Positions 17,055-25,539 of a stretch of DNA of 64,000 nucleotides are shown here, in pieces. Numbering within the stretch: the first letter of the stretch is position 1; each line of letters starts with the position of its first letter. The notes under the pieces are model-generated. The model did no database searches, was not told where the DNA came from, and saw only the letters and a list, made by a program, of their open reading frames with translations. The stretch comes from Pseudomonadota bacterium. GTDB taxonomy: Bacteria; Desulfobacterota; Binatia; Binatales; Binataceae. Made by a program: the position numbers and the translations under genes. The stretch covers positions 329,801 through 393,800 of the forward strand of contig JAJPHI010000011.1 of NCBI GenBank assembly GCA_021325355.1, read 5' to 3'.

Positions 17055-19514
17055 GTGGCGGGGCGATTGCAAGCGCCGATGGGCATGGCAGAATCGCTTC
17101 CGGAGTGCCAAAGCCGCCCGCTTGCATGGTGCGGCCTCGCCAGCGCAGGTCCGGAAGTGCCCCTCGCGGATAAGATCGCGGTCCCTCGCTCCAACCCGCA
17201 AAGCGCGCCCGACGTCAACTCTCAGTCACGCTGGGGATGGCCGGGCGTTGCGCTCGCGCTCGGCCTCATGACCTTCTGGTCGCTTCACGCGCTGCGCACG
17301 CTTCCCTTCGACTTGAGCTGGCGCGACGCCTTCACCGGAGCGCGTGAAGTGATCGCCGCCACTGGTCCCGCCGCCGTCCGCATATGGCTGTTCTGGGGAT
17401 GCGCGGCTTTGCTCACGTTCGGCATCGTCGAGCGTATCGATCCGTCAGTCGACCCGGGCGACGCGATGCTGATCGGGGCGGCGAGCCCGTGGGTGATCGG
17501 TGCGGTGCTGGGCGTGGTGCTGGGTCCGTGGGGCCTGTTTAATCCCGCGACCATCTGGGGCCTGATGATCGCCGGAGCCGCCTGGCTGTGGCGCCATCCG
17601 CCCGCGCTCCGCTTTCCTTCAGCGACACCCGGCCGCACGCTCGCGCTGCTGGCGGTCGTTCTGCTTGGGGTTTCGTACCTCCCGCTCCAGCTCGCTTCGC
17701 CGGTCGTGCCTTTTATGGACGTGCTGTCCTATCCGTCCTCCGTGCAGCGCATCCTGACCTTTCATCGCTATCTGCCGTTCGACAACGATCCCTACGGTTG
17801 CTGGGGACCCTATGCGCAGACCCCCTATCTCGAGTTGTTTTACGCGGCGCTGGCGATGGGCAGTGGCACACAGCTCGCCGTGCTCGCGGAGAGCGCGGCC
17901 ATGATGCCGATGGCGGCACTTCTCATCTTCGCCGCTTACCGTCTCGGCAAAACCTTCTTCGACGATACCGCGGGCGGCTTTGCCGCACTGTTGCTCTTCC
18001 TGACCTGCCTTTTTCGTCGCGCCCAGGGGATGCGCGGTACGGCGGTCGCCTTCGCGATTATCGCGCTCGGACTCGCCCTTTTTCTTGATCCGCGCATCCG
18101 CCGAGTGGCGTTCTTCGCTGGCTCCGCGATGCTCGGGATTGGCGTCGGCTCGCACGCGATTATCGGCGGTCTCGGCCTGCTGGTCGCCGGCTTCGGACTC
18201 GTCCTGCCGCTCGCCGAGGGTGATTCGCGCCGCGTGCGGGCAGGGGTGATCGCGCTCTCAGGCGCGGCTTTGATCGCTCTTCCGGAGCTGCTGATCGGTC
18301 TGAGTCGGGCCGTGCCGGTAACGATCCTGGCAATGTCGATGCTTGCCGGAATCGCCTTGATCGGACTGGCGACGCTGATGCTCGATCCGCTCCCACAAAA
18401 CCATCACCTTTCTGAGACTGCGGCGCGCGCGCCCGATTTCGCGCTGCGTCTGGTCAATGGCTTGCTCATCGGCGGTTTCCTGCTCGCCCTCGTGCGCCAT
18501 CTCGCGACGCCTTATCCGCTCGCCCGCGAGGTTTTCGACAACCTGCCGATCCTTGCGACGCTCTGCCTCGCGGGTCTCCTGGCGACGCTCGCGCTGATGG
18601 TCCTCGAGCATCCGCTGCGCCTCCGCTATGCCGGTCTGGCAGCGCTGCCGCTGGTGATCGCCACTGTCGGCGACCTGCTCGACCCGGCGTTGCGATCGCT
18701 CGCCCACAACGCCGCCTCCGGCATGATGACCAGCGATGTGCATATCAAGCTGTTCGATTACTGGTGTCCTTTTTTCCTGATCTTCCCGGCCGGCCTGTTG
18801 TGCACGATCGGCTGGCAGCGTGTCTCGCGCCCGCTCACCCTGCTCGCTGTGATGGCTCTCCTGCTGTACCCGTTCGGCTGGTCGGCGAACGACGTGTATT
18901 ACGATTCGCTCGAACATTCGGTGACCGAACTGTGGGCCTTTAATCTCGATACCGCGGCGCACGGCTACTGGCAGGGCCATATCGACACGCGATGGACCTT
19001 CAGCCGCTCCGAGATGGGCCTTATCGATACGCTCAATCGTGAGATTGCGCACGGACGGATCACTGTCCGGACTCACGTGCTGCATCTCGCCGACACGATT
19101 TACTATTGGCGTCTTCAGCAGTTCGCGATCCTGACCGGTATCGACGATGACATCATCGAGTACCAGCACGACCCGAACAATCAATGGGAAGGCGGCAGTC
19201 GCGTGCGCGGTCTCGATCAGTTGCCGGCGGCGTTTCAGGCGCGCCCGCCCTATATCCTGATCCAGGATCCGCCACCGCGCTGGTTCGTCGAACCGCCGCC
19301 AGGATACGACCGCATCTGGTCGAACGGGCCGGTGCGGCTCTATCGCCGCGCCGACCTGGCGCACGTCGACGCGCTGCCGCCCTCTGAGCCGTTTCGCCGA
19401 TACGGGCTCGGCGTCGTCCTGCTCCTGCTCGCTGGCTTCATCGTGGCGGCCCCGCGGACCACGCGACGCCCGCCGATTGGCTTACCGCGAGCAGATGCAG
19501 TAGATACACCGTAA
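17055..19514 (+). CDS. Large polytopic membrane protein, GT-C-like
   Basis: An 819-residue integral membrane protein with roughly 14 hydrophobic helices between residues 65 and 650, then a soluble C-terminal part (about 660-790) and a last helix (about 785-800). A loop after the early helices (VVPFMDVLSYPSSVQRILTFHRYLPFDNDPYG) contains Asp residues as expected for the first periplasmic loop of GT-C glycosyltransferases, which use polyprenyl-phosphate sugars. No precise family is recognised. The GTG at 17055 gives a 60-residue hydrophilic leader, and the ATGs at 17079 or 17085 are equally possible. Function as a lipid-linked sugar transferase is inferred from topology only. Confidence 0.65.
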   Translation: MAGRLQAPMGMAESLPECQSRPLAWCGLASAGPEVPLADKIAVPRSNPQSAPDVNSQSRWGWPGVALALGLMTFWSLHALRTLPFDLSWRDAFTGAREVIAATGPAAVRIWLFWGCAALLTFGIVERIDPSVDPGDAMLIGAASPWVIGAVLGVVLGPWGLFNPATIWGLMIAGAAWLWRHPPALRFPSATPGRTLALLAVVLLGVSYLPLQLASPVVPFMDVLSYPSSVQRILTFHRYLPFDNDPYGCWGPYAQTPYLELFYAALAMGSGTQLAVLAESAAMMPMAALLIFAAYRLGKTFFDDTAGGFAALLLFLTCLFRRAQGMRGTAVAFAIIALGLALFLDPRIRRVAFFAGSAMLGIGVGSHAIIGGLGLLVAGFGLVLPLAEGDSRRVRAGVIALSGAALIALPELLIGLSRAVPVTILAMSMLAGIALIGLATLMLDPLPQNHHLSETAARAPDFALRLVNGLLIGGFLLALVRHLATPYPLAREVFDNLPILATLCLAGLLATLALMVLEHPLRLRYAGLAALPLVIATVGDLLDPALRSLAHNAASGMMTSDVHIKLFDYWCPFFLIFPAGLLCTIGWQRVSRPLTLLAVMALLLYPFGWSANDVYYDSLEHSVTELWAFNLDTAAHGYWQGHIDTRWTFSRSEMGLIDTLNREIAHGRITVRTHVLHLADTIYYWRLQQFAILTGIDDDIIEYQHDPNNQWEGGSRVRGLDQLPAAFQARPPYILIQDPPPRWFVEPPPGYDRIWSNGPVRLYRRADLAHVDALPPSEPFRRYGLGVVLLLLAGFIVAAPRTTRRPPIGLPRADAVDTP

Positions 19515-19565
19515 GCGAGTGCGGTCCCCGCTCGACGGGATCGCGCGCGCCTGAGGAGCACGGTC

Positions 19566-20003
19566 ATGGCGGACAATCTTTCCGGTATCGGCGAAGCGAT
19601 GCGCAAAGCGGCCGAAGCCTTTGCCGAGGCGATCAGCTCGGTCAGCAAAAGCGTGCAGAGTTCCCTCGGCGCGATGGCTTCGCCAGAGCGCGAACGCATG
19701 GTCGAGAACTGGCTCAGAATTGCCCGGATGAGCAAGGACGGCGCGCTTACCGCGATCGAGCACGGCTACGAGCTGTGGGAACGCGAGGTTCGGCGGATGG
19801 CCGGTGCGGCCGGCTCCGCTTCCTCGACCACGGCCGATCCGATGGCGGCTTGGGCCGATAATCTTCGCAAGGCCGCCGAGTCGGCGATGAGCGGGGCCGC
19901 CGGTTTCGGCGACGAGGCGCGCCGCCAGGCGGAATCCCTCCAGAAAACCCTCGCCGAAGGTATCCGCGCCTGGCAGAAGCTCTGGGAGCCGGAGAAAAAG
20001 TGA
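19566..20003 (+). CDS. Phasin-like helical protein
   Basis: A 145-residue all-helical, alanine-rich protein with amphipathic stretches (GEAMRKAAEAFAEAISSVSKSVQSSLG and WADNLRKAAESAMSGAAGFGDEARRQAESLQKTL). This is the composition of phasins, which coat polyhydroxyalkanoate granules, but no PHA synthase lies in this window and the match is by character only. The stop overlaps the GTG start of the alpha/beta hydrolase gene (GTGA), so the two are translationally coupled. The ATG at 19566 has GAGGAG about 12 bases upstream. Confidence 0.6.
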   Translation: MADNLSGIGEAMRKAAEAFAEAISSVSKSVQSSLGAMASPERERMVENWLRIARMSKDGALTAIEHGYELWEREVRRMAGAAGSASSTTADPMAAWADNLRKAAESAMSGAAGFGDEARRQAESLQKTLAEGIRAWQKLWEPEKK

Positions 20004-20854
20004 ACGACGCCGCTTTCGTCCATCACACCATTGCCCTCGACGACGTCCGCCTCCACTACGTTACCTGCGGACGCGGCGATCCCATCGTGCTGCTCCATGG
20101 ATGGCCGCAAACCTGGTACGAATGGCGCCGTATCATGCCGGCGTTGGCCGAGAACTACACGGTCATCGCTCCGGACATGCGCGGCTTGGGCGATTCCTCG
20201 CGTCCGCCGACCGGCTACGACAAACGCACCGTCGCCAACGATATCTATCAGCTCGTGCGCAAGCTCGGCTTCGAAAAGATTTTCCTGGTCGGACACGACT
20301 GGGGCGGGCCGGTCGCCTATGCCTACGCCTGCGCTCATCCGGAGGATGTGCGCAAGCTGGTCATACTGGACGTCACCATTCCCGGTGAGGCTTGGGAGAA
20401 GATTCCGCAGCTCCGACGACAGGGCGGCATCTGGCACCTTGCCTTCCATAACGTTCGCGATCTCCCCGAGGCGCTAGTCGCGGGCCGCGAGCGAATCTAT
20501 CTCTCATGGTTCTATCGTTCGGTAGCCTACAACCCGACGGCGATCTCCGAACAGGAGATCGATGAGTACGTGCGTACCTACGCGACGCCCGGTGCGATGC
20601 GCGCCGGTTTCGAGTACTACCGCGCGATCTTCACCGACATCGACGACAACAAACAGTACGCCGCGACCAGGTTGAAGATGCCGGTGCTGGCCCTCGGCGG
20701 GGAGCGCGGCTTTCGCAACGCCCCGCTTCATTCGATGCGTGCTCTGGCGGAGAACGTTCGCGGCGGTATTGTCGAGCGCGCCGGCCATTGGCTCGCCGAA
20801 GAACGGCCCGATTACCTGATCGAGCAGCTCCGCGCTTTCTTCGCCGAACCCTGA
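20000..20854 (+). CDS. Alpha/beta hydrolase, epoxide hydrolase-like
   Basis: A 284-residue alpha/beta hydrolase. The oxyanion motif HGWPQTWYEWRRIMPAL and the nucleophile elbow VGHDWGG, with Asp as nucleophile, are those of soluble epoxide hydrolases and haloalkane/haloacetate dehalogenases. APDMRGLGDSSRP is the usual second-strand segment. The catalytic His is in RAGHWLAEERPD near the C terminus. An epoxide hydrolase is the more likely choice because of the HGWP motif and two cap-domain tyrosines (WFYRS, YEYYRAIF), which would protonate an epoxide. It starts at GTG 20000, overlapping the phasin-like gene by 4 bases. Confidence 0.85.
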   Translation: MNDAAFVHHTIALDDVRLHYVTCGRGDPIVLLHGWPQTWYEWRRIMPALAENYTVIAPDMRGLGDSSRPPTGYDKRTVANDIYQLVRKLGFEKIFLVGHDWGGPVAYAYACAHPEDVRKLVILDVTIPGEAWEKIPQLRRQGGIWHLAFHNVRDLPEALVAGRERIYLSWFYRSVAYNPTAISEQEIDEYVRTYATPGAMRAGFEYYRAIFTDIDDNKQYAATRLKMPVLALGGERGFRNAPLHSMRALAENVRGGIVERAGHWLAEERPDYLIEQLRAFFAEP

Positions 20855-20905
20855 GGAGCCTCTCTGCGGGTGGCCCGGATGCGGGGTCCCTGGGCGCAGC
20901 GGGTC

Positions 20906-21385
20906 CTAGGTGCAACGGCTAATGATGTCCGCGACAATCGCTGCAGGATCGCGATCGATATCTTCGACAATCGCGTGCCGAGGCTCTTCGAGCGCGGCGA
21001 ACTGGCTGTCGAGTAGCGCGGCATTGAAAAAGTGCCCGCGCCGCCGGCTGAGGCGTCCGGCGATCGTCTCGTAACTGCCCTTCAGATAGACCAGCTTTAC
21101 TGCTGGATCAGTCACCAGCAGCGCGCGATAAGCCTGCTTGAGCGCCGAGCAGGCGATTACCGCGTTGTGCTCCGGCGCAACATGCTGCGCGATAAGCCTG
21201 CGCACCGCCTCCAGCCATGGACGGCGATCGTCGTCCGTGAGCGGGATCCCGCGATGCATCTTCGCGCGATTCGCCTCCGAATGCAGGTCGTCGGCGTCAT
21301 GAAACGGCCATCCCAACCGCGCGGCGAGCATCTTGCCGATGGTCGTTTTGCCGCTGCCGGCAACCCCCATCAGCAGAATTACCAT
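20906..21385 (-). CDS. gntK: Gluconokinase (GntK family)
   Basis: A 159-residue P-loop kinase that phosphorylates D-gluconate to 6-phosphogluconate for the pentose phosphate or Entner-Doudoroff route. The Walker A motif GVAGSGKTTIGKML opens the protein and DADDLHSEANRAKMHRGIPLTDDDRRPWL is the diagnostic substrate segment. ACSALKQAYR and LKGSYETIAGRLSRRRGHFF follow as in E. coli GntK. Length is typical. It lies 12 bases after the amidase gene on the same strand. No gluconate transporter or dehydratase gene is adjacent. Confidence 0.94.
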   Translation of the reverse strand: MVILLMGVAGSGKTTIGKMLAARLGWPFHDADDLHSEANRAKMHRGIPLTDDDRRPWLEAVRRLIAQHVAPEHNAVIACSALKQAYRALLVTDPAVKLVYLKGSYETIAGRLSRRRGHFFNAALLDSQFAALEEPRHAIVEDIDRDPAAIVADIISRCT

Positions 21386-21397
21386 GCGCGCGACCGG

Positions 21398-22909
21398 CTA
21401 GCGCTCGAAATTGCGCTGCCAGGCGTCAGCCGCGCGCAGCACGGTAGCGTCGTCGCCGCTTCGCCCGATGAGCATCATCCCAATCGGCAATCCCGACGCT
21501 TTGGCAACCGGCACGTTCATTGCCGGATGACCCGTGATATTGAACTGCGCCGTATTCGAGACCATCCCCAGCGCCGCGGCGAGGTATTCCTCACGTGAAG
21601 CACCCGCCCGAGGAATCAGCGGCGCTTTGGTGCACATCGTCGGCATCACCAGCAGATCGTCCTCGGCGAGGACGGCATCGTAGGCGCCCTTCAGGGTGCG
21701 CGCCAGATTCTGCGCCTTGGCGTAAAAGTGGTTGTGGTAACGCTCGTGCACGTACGCCCCGAGCAGCGTAAACAGCCGCGCGCTTTCCGACAGATCGTCC
21801 GGATGGGTCCGGAGGCCGCGCGCGAACGCGTCGAGCACGCCGGTCGCATAGTAGCCCTTCCATCCGCTCCCCAGCCCGCCGCCATTGATCAACGTCGCCA
21901 GCGCGCCTTCGGCGCCGATCCCGGTCCAAATCGACATGCCTTCGCGATGCCACGGAATCGCTACGCTCCGCACCTTCGCGCCGAGCTTCTCGAACGAATG
22001 CGCCGCCGTCATCACGGCCTCGTCAACATCTTTTTCCGCACCGGGCTGGCCGAAGCCCTCCTGCACCACGGCAAGCCGCAGACCCTTGACGTCGCCCGTC
22101 AGCAGTCTGGTATAGGCGACCCGTTCGGCCTGCGACGGCTGGCGCGGATCGAGACCATCCGGACCCGCGATTACTTCGAGCATCAGCGCACAGTCGGCGG
22201 CGCTCCGCGCCATCGGCCCCAGATGGTCGATCGTCAGCTCGATCGGAAAAGCGCCGGTATAGGGGACGAGGCCCCAGGTCGGCTTCAGGCCGTAGATGCC
22301 GCACCAGGCGCTGGGAATCCGAATCGATCCGCCCTGGTCGCCACCGATCGCCATATCGACCGCGCCGGCTGCGACCAGCGCTCCGCTGCCGCTCGACGAG
22401 CCGCCCGTCGTGCGCGCCTGGTCGTGGGGATTCCGCACGGGTCCGGTGTCGGCCGTATGACTACCGCCCGAAAAGCACAAACTCTCGCACACCGCCTTGC
22501 CGAGAATCGTGCCGCCGCCGTCAAGGATACGCGTGACCACGGTGGCATCGATGTTCGGGACGAAGCCTTCGAGCAGCCGCGTGCCGTTCATCATCGGAAT
22601 TCCGGCGACGCAGACGTTGTCCTTGATAGCGAACGTCTTGCCCTTCAGCGGACCTTCCGCCGCGCCGTGGATCTCGCAGCGCCAATACCACGCGTTCAGC
22701 GGATTCTCTTCGCGCGACGGACGCCGCCCGGCATCGCGCGGATACTTCACCGGCAGGCTCGGCTCGACCATCGCATCGAGCCGCTCGAGGGCCTCGATCG
22801 AGGGCAGAAGCAGCCGTCGATACGCCTCCGCATCATCAGTTGACAGCTTGAAACCGAGACCGCGTCCAATCCGCAGCAGATCGTCAATCGTCGGCGCCTT
22901 GACCGCCAT
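21398..22909 (-). CDS. Amidase signature family enzyme
   Basis: A 503-residue amidase with the Ser-cisSer-Lys triad: Lys in KGKTFAIKDN (near residue 92), the first Ser in GGSSSGSGALVAAG and the nucleophile in GGDQGGSIRIPSAWCGIYGLKPT. The glycine/serine-rich signature is intact. Enzymes of this family hydrolyse many amides, and GatA-type function is unlikely because there is no gatB or gatC nearby. The substrate is unknown. It is transcribed with gntK downstream. The ATG at 22909 is preceded by a plausible GGGAGG site in the minus strand. Confidence 0.9.
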   Translation of the reverse strand: MAVKAPTIDDLLRIGRGLGFKLSTDDAEAYRRLLLPSIEALERLDAMVEPSLPVKYPRDAGRRPSREENPLNAWYWRCEIHGAAEGPLKGKTFAIKDNVCVAGIPMMNGTRLLEGFVPNIDATVVTRILDGGGTILGKAVCESLCFSGGSHTADTGPVRNPHDQARTTGGSSSGSGALVAAGAVDMAIGGDQGGSIRIPSAWCGIYGLKPTWGLVPYTGAFPIELTIDHLGPMARSAADCALMLEVIAGPDGLDPRQPSQAERVAYTRLLTGDVKGLRLAVVQEGFGQPGAEKDVDEAVMTAAHSFEKLGAKVRSVAIPWHREGMSIWTGIGAEGALATLINGGGLGSGWKGYYATGVLDAFARGLRTHPDDLSESARLFTLLGAYVHERYHNHFYAKAQNLARTLKGAYDAVLAEDDLLVMPTMCTKAPLIPRAGASREEYLAAALGMVSNTAQFNITGHPAMNVPVAKASGLPIGMMLIGRSGDDATVLRAADAWQRNFER

Positions 22910-23028
22910 CGCGTGTTCCTCCCGAAGTTGTCTCAGGGTAGAGCGGTGTGCGCGCGATGTCTATCGCGGCGGTCATGCGCGTTGCCCATCGCCATCGAAG
23001 CTGATTCAATTGGCCTCGCACCGTTTGT

Positions 23029-23114
23029 GCCGAGGTGGCGAAACGGCAGACGCAGTGGACTCAAAATCCACCGTGGGCAACCACATGCGGGTTCAAGTCC
23101 CGCCCTCGGCACCA
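23029..23114 (+). tRNA. tRNA-Leu (CAA anticodon)
   Basis: An 86-nt class II tRNA read from the sequence. Acceptor arms GCCGAGG (23029-23035) and CCTCGGC (23104-23110) pair perfectly, and the discriminator A plus encoded CCA end it. The anticodon stem GTGGA/TCCAC encloses the loop CTCAAAA, giving anticodon CAA (reads UUG). A long variable arm (around GTGGGCAACCAC) and the T arm GCGGG TTCAAGT CCCGC complete it. It lies alone on the plus strand between two minus-strand operons. Confidence 0.95.
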
Positions 23115-23132
23115 CCGCCTCCGTCACCGCGA

Positions 23133-23639
23133 CTAAGAATTCCGCGATCCGCCGCCGCGCGCCTCGTGTTCGTCGAAGTTCCATGCGCCCGCGACGCGGC
23201 CGGTAATCCGCCAGCGCGGCATCACGATCTTCGGGTCGTTGGTCGCTTCGTAAATTACCTCGACCGGCAAGCCGATCGCCGCCTCGGAATCCTCGTCGGT
23301 CAGCACACCGGCGACGCGCGTGACCGTGCCGTCGGCCTCCTTGCAGTCGTCGAGTTCGATCACCGCAACGACGTACGGCACCGTGCCGATAAAGGCGCCG
23401 ACGATCGGCTGCGTGACCACGACATAACTGTGGATCACGCCCTTGCCCGCGGTCTCGAACCATCCGATATCCATCGAGGCGCACTTGCCGCACGCCGGAA
23501 AGAGCGGGGGAAACCACTTGTGTCCGCACTGATTACAGCGGCGCACGAGGTACTTGTGCTGGCGCGTGCCCTCCCACCATTCCTGGGTGTCGAAGTCGGG
23601 AATGATGCGCAGTTTGGAATAGTCGATCGTCTTGGGCAT
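23133..23639 (-). CDS. Zn-ribbon OB-fold (DUF35) protein, partner of thiolase-like protein
   Basis: A 168-residue protein of the DUF35 family: an N-terminal helix, a rubredoxin-like zinc ribbon with CNQCG and CGKC (near residues 35-53) and an OB fold (GKGVIHSYVVVTQP to VPYVVAVIEL). DUF35 proteins form complexes with thiolase-like Ltp proteins and act in acyl-CoA C-C bond cleavage, for example in steroid side-chain degradation. The thiolase-like gene lies 69 bases upstream in the same direction, which supports this partnership. The specific substrate cannot be told. Confidence 0.88.
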   Translation of the reverse strand: MPKTIDYSKLRIIPDFDTQEWWEGTRQHKYLVRRCNQCGHKWFPPLFPACGKCASMDIGWFETAGKGVIHSYVVVTQPIVGAFIGTVPYVVAVIELDDCKEADGTVTRVAGVLTDEDSEAAIGLPVEVIYEATNDPKIVMPRWRITGRVAGAWNFDEHEARGGGSRNS

Positions 23640-23708
23640 CTCGGGAATTCCTTTGACCCTCAGGATGCTCGGTCGGCCCGAACCTGAATTTGAATCATCG
23701 CGCGCCCG

Positions 23709-24938
23709 CTAGGACATCACGCCGCCGAGCACGAGACAGCTCGCCATGTTCTCGTAGCCCCAGGCCATCCCGCAGCATATCCGCGCCCGCTTCAACTGAC
23801 GGCATCCCGCCTGACGATCATACGTATGCTTGCCCTCAGCCCATCCCGGGCAGGCATCATCCGCGCGATGGCGCAATTGGCGAACGTTTTCGATCACCAT
23901 CTGAATCCCGTGCGTGTAACCCTCGGAGAGATGACCGCCCGAGAGATTGCTCGGCAGTTCATGATCGATCTGCAGCCGTCCGCCCTTGACGAACTCGCCC
24001 GCCTCGCCCGGGCGGCAGAAGCCGTTCGCTTCGAGCTGAATCAAGGTGGTGAAGGTAAACGCGTCGTAGCACGAGATGAAATCGACATCGCTATGGCTGA
24101 TGCCGGCCATGCCGAACGCCCGCTTCCAGCCGTAGTTGCCGGCGACGTAATGCAACACCGGGCGCGAATAGTTCCAACCGGGATTTTCCGTCATCGTTCG
24201 CGCGTAGCCGCCCTTGATAAACACCGGCGGATGGCGCAGGTCGTAGGCGCGTTCGCGCGAGGTCACGATGATCGCCGCCGAAACGTCGGTCTCCTGACAG
24301 CAATCGAGCAGCCGGAACGGCTTAACCACCCAGCGCGATCGCTGATGGTCCTCGATCGTGATCGGCGTGCGCAGCCGCGCCTTGGGATTGAGGCTCGCAT
24401 GATAGCGATGCGCCACGGCGATTTCCGCAAACGCCCTGGTCGTGCAGCCGGTGTCGTGCAGATAGCGCATCGCCGACATTCCGAAACGCTGCGCCGGCGT
24501 CGTCCAGCCCCATCCCATGTTGAACTGGTTGTCGCCTTCCGCAGTCGCCACCGGAATCGGCCCGCCGGGCACCTGCCCGCCCATCCGCCGCCCCGAGCGC
24601 CCGTTCATCGAGCGGAAGCAGACGATCACTTTGGCGTAACCCGCTTCGAGCAGGCCGATCGCGTGCGCGACCAGCGCTTCGGTGCTCGAACCGCCGCCAA
24701 GAATATCGAGACAATAGTTGAGTCGAATCCCCAGCGAAGTCGCCACGTGCGCCGACGTCGTCGAGTCGCCGGCCTGGTAGCTGGTCATGCCGTCGATATC
24801 GCTCGGCTTGAGCCCCGCGTCGGCCATCGCCTTGCTTACCGCCTCACACGCCATCGAGAGCGTCGTGCGATTCGACGGACGCATGTGCGGCGTTTCGCCG
24901 ACGCCCACGATGCAGTACTTGTCGGTTAACGCGCCCAT
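23709..24938 (-). CDS. Thiolase-like lipid-transfer protein (Ltp type), lacks canonical Cys
   Basis: A 409-residue thiolase-fold protein. Where thiolases carry the nucleophilic Cys (CxSG-like) it reads LDILGGGSSTEALVAHA, with no Cys. The VDFISCYDAFTFTTLIQLEANGFC and NLSGGHLSEGYTHG segments resemble Ltp2-type aldolases, which lost the Cys and use other residues for retro-aldol cleavage of beta-hydroxyacyl-CoA. With DUF35 as neighbour, an Ltp-DUF35 aldolase or hydratase-like complex is more likely than a true thiolase. Its stop is 69 bases from the DUF35 start, and its start is 9 bases after the VOC gene's stop. Confidence 0.85.
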   Translation of the reverse strand: MGALTDKYCIVGVGETPHMRPSNRTTLSMACEAVSKAMADAGLKPSDIDGMTSYQAGDSTTSAHVATSLGIRLNYCLDILGGGSSTEALVAHAIGLLEAGYAKVIVCFRSMNGRSGRRMGGQVPGGPIPVATAEGDNQFNMGWGWTTPAQRFGMSAMRYLHDTGCTTRAFAEIAVAHRYHASLNPKARLRTPITIEDHQRSRWVVKPFRLLDCCQETDVSAAIIVTSRERAYDLRHPPVFIKGGYARTMTENPGWNYSRPVLHYVAGNYGWKRAFGMAGISHSDVDFISCYDAFTFTTLIQLEANGFCRPGEAGEFVKGGRLQIDHELPSNLSGGHLSEGYTHGIQMVIENVRQLRHRADDACPGWAEGKHTYDRQAGCRQLKRARICCGMAWGYENMASCLVLGGVMS

Positions 24939-24947
24939 GGCTTGCGG

Positions 24948-25355
24948 CTAGTCGATGCGTTCCTGCAGCTCGAGGACGTTGCCGTCCGGATCCGCCACCC
25001 AGATCTGCCGTCCGACCATCTTCATCTGCTCATCGGACAGCTTGAGGTTCTTCATGAGCACAGCCGCGTCCAGGTACTTGATCCCCATCTGATCGAGCAC
25101 CTTTTTGGTCTCGTCGAGATTCTCGATCTGGACCGCGATATGCGGTCCCGTAGGATCGATTCCCTCGCGGCGGCGCTCACCGCCAATCAGATGGAGCGCG
25201 TTGTCGCCGAGCTGATACCATTCGCCGGGAATCTTGATATCCGGACGCGGAATCTTCTTGAGCCCGACGACCTTTTCATAGAACTCACGTGATTTGTCCA
25301 CGTCGGTGATCCGCAGAGCTACGTGATTGACCTTGCCGGTTTTGAGCATCGCCAT
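24948..25355 (-). CDS. VOC (glyoxalase/bleomycin-resistance fold) protein
   Basis: A 135-residue vicinal-oxygen-chelate protein. Likely metal ligands are His in VNHVALRITD, His in GPHIAVQI and Glu in WVADPDGNVLELQE. Members include glyoxalase I, methylmalonyl-CoA epimerase and extradiol dioxygenases, and this one is too general to assign. It is the first gene of the DUF35/Ltp operon. Two ATGs are possible: 25349 has GGGGAG six bases upstream and is better placed than 25355. Confidence 0.8.
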   Translation of the reverse strand: MAMLKTGKVNHVALRITDVDKSREFYEKVVGLKKIPRPDIKIPGEWYQLGDNALHLIGGERRREGIDPTGPHIAVQIENLDETKKVLDQMGIKYLDAAVLMKNLKLSDEQMKMVGRQIWVADPDGNVLELQERID

Positions 25356-25481
25356 CTCCCCGTGAGCTGACTGTTGACCGCGCGCTCCGATGACGGCCGC
25401 GTTCAGCGTGTTCTAATAGTGCAGGCGTGCGTCTCCGGCAAGCGGCGCGCGATTTGATCTGGATGGAAGCGTCGGCAGGAG

Positions 25482-25519
25482 GATGCCGCCGAGGCCCTTG
25501 AAGCGCCCTCGGCGGCATC
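25482..25519 (-). terminator. Strong stem-loop after the S53 peptidase gene
   Basis: A perfect 13-bp inverted repeat (GATGCCGCCGAGG at 25482-25494 and CCTCGGCGGCATC at 25507-25519, 12-base loop) lies 21 bases beyond the stop of the S53 peptidase on the minus strand. No T-run follows, so it may be an RNA-stabilising hairpin or a non-canonical terminator. Confidence 0.55.
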
Positions 25520-25539
25520 GATGCGGCGCGCGCAACGGC

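Noticed and set aside
21587..21602. parS-like sequence (12 of 16 bases) inside the amidase gene
   Set aside because: Four mismatches and within coding sequence, so likely chance around TCACGTGA.
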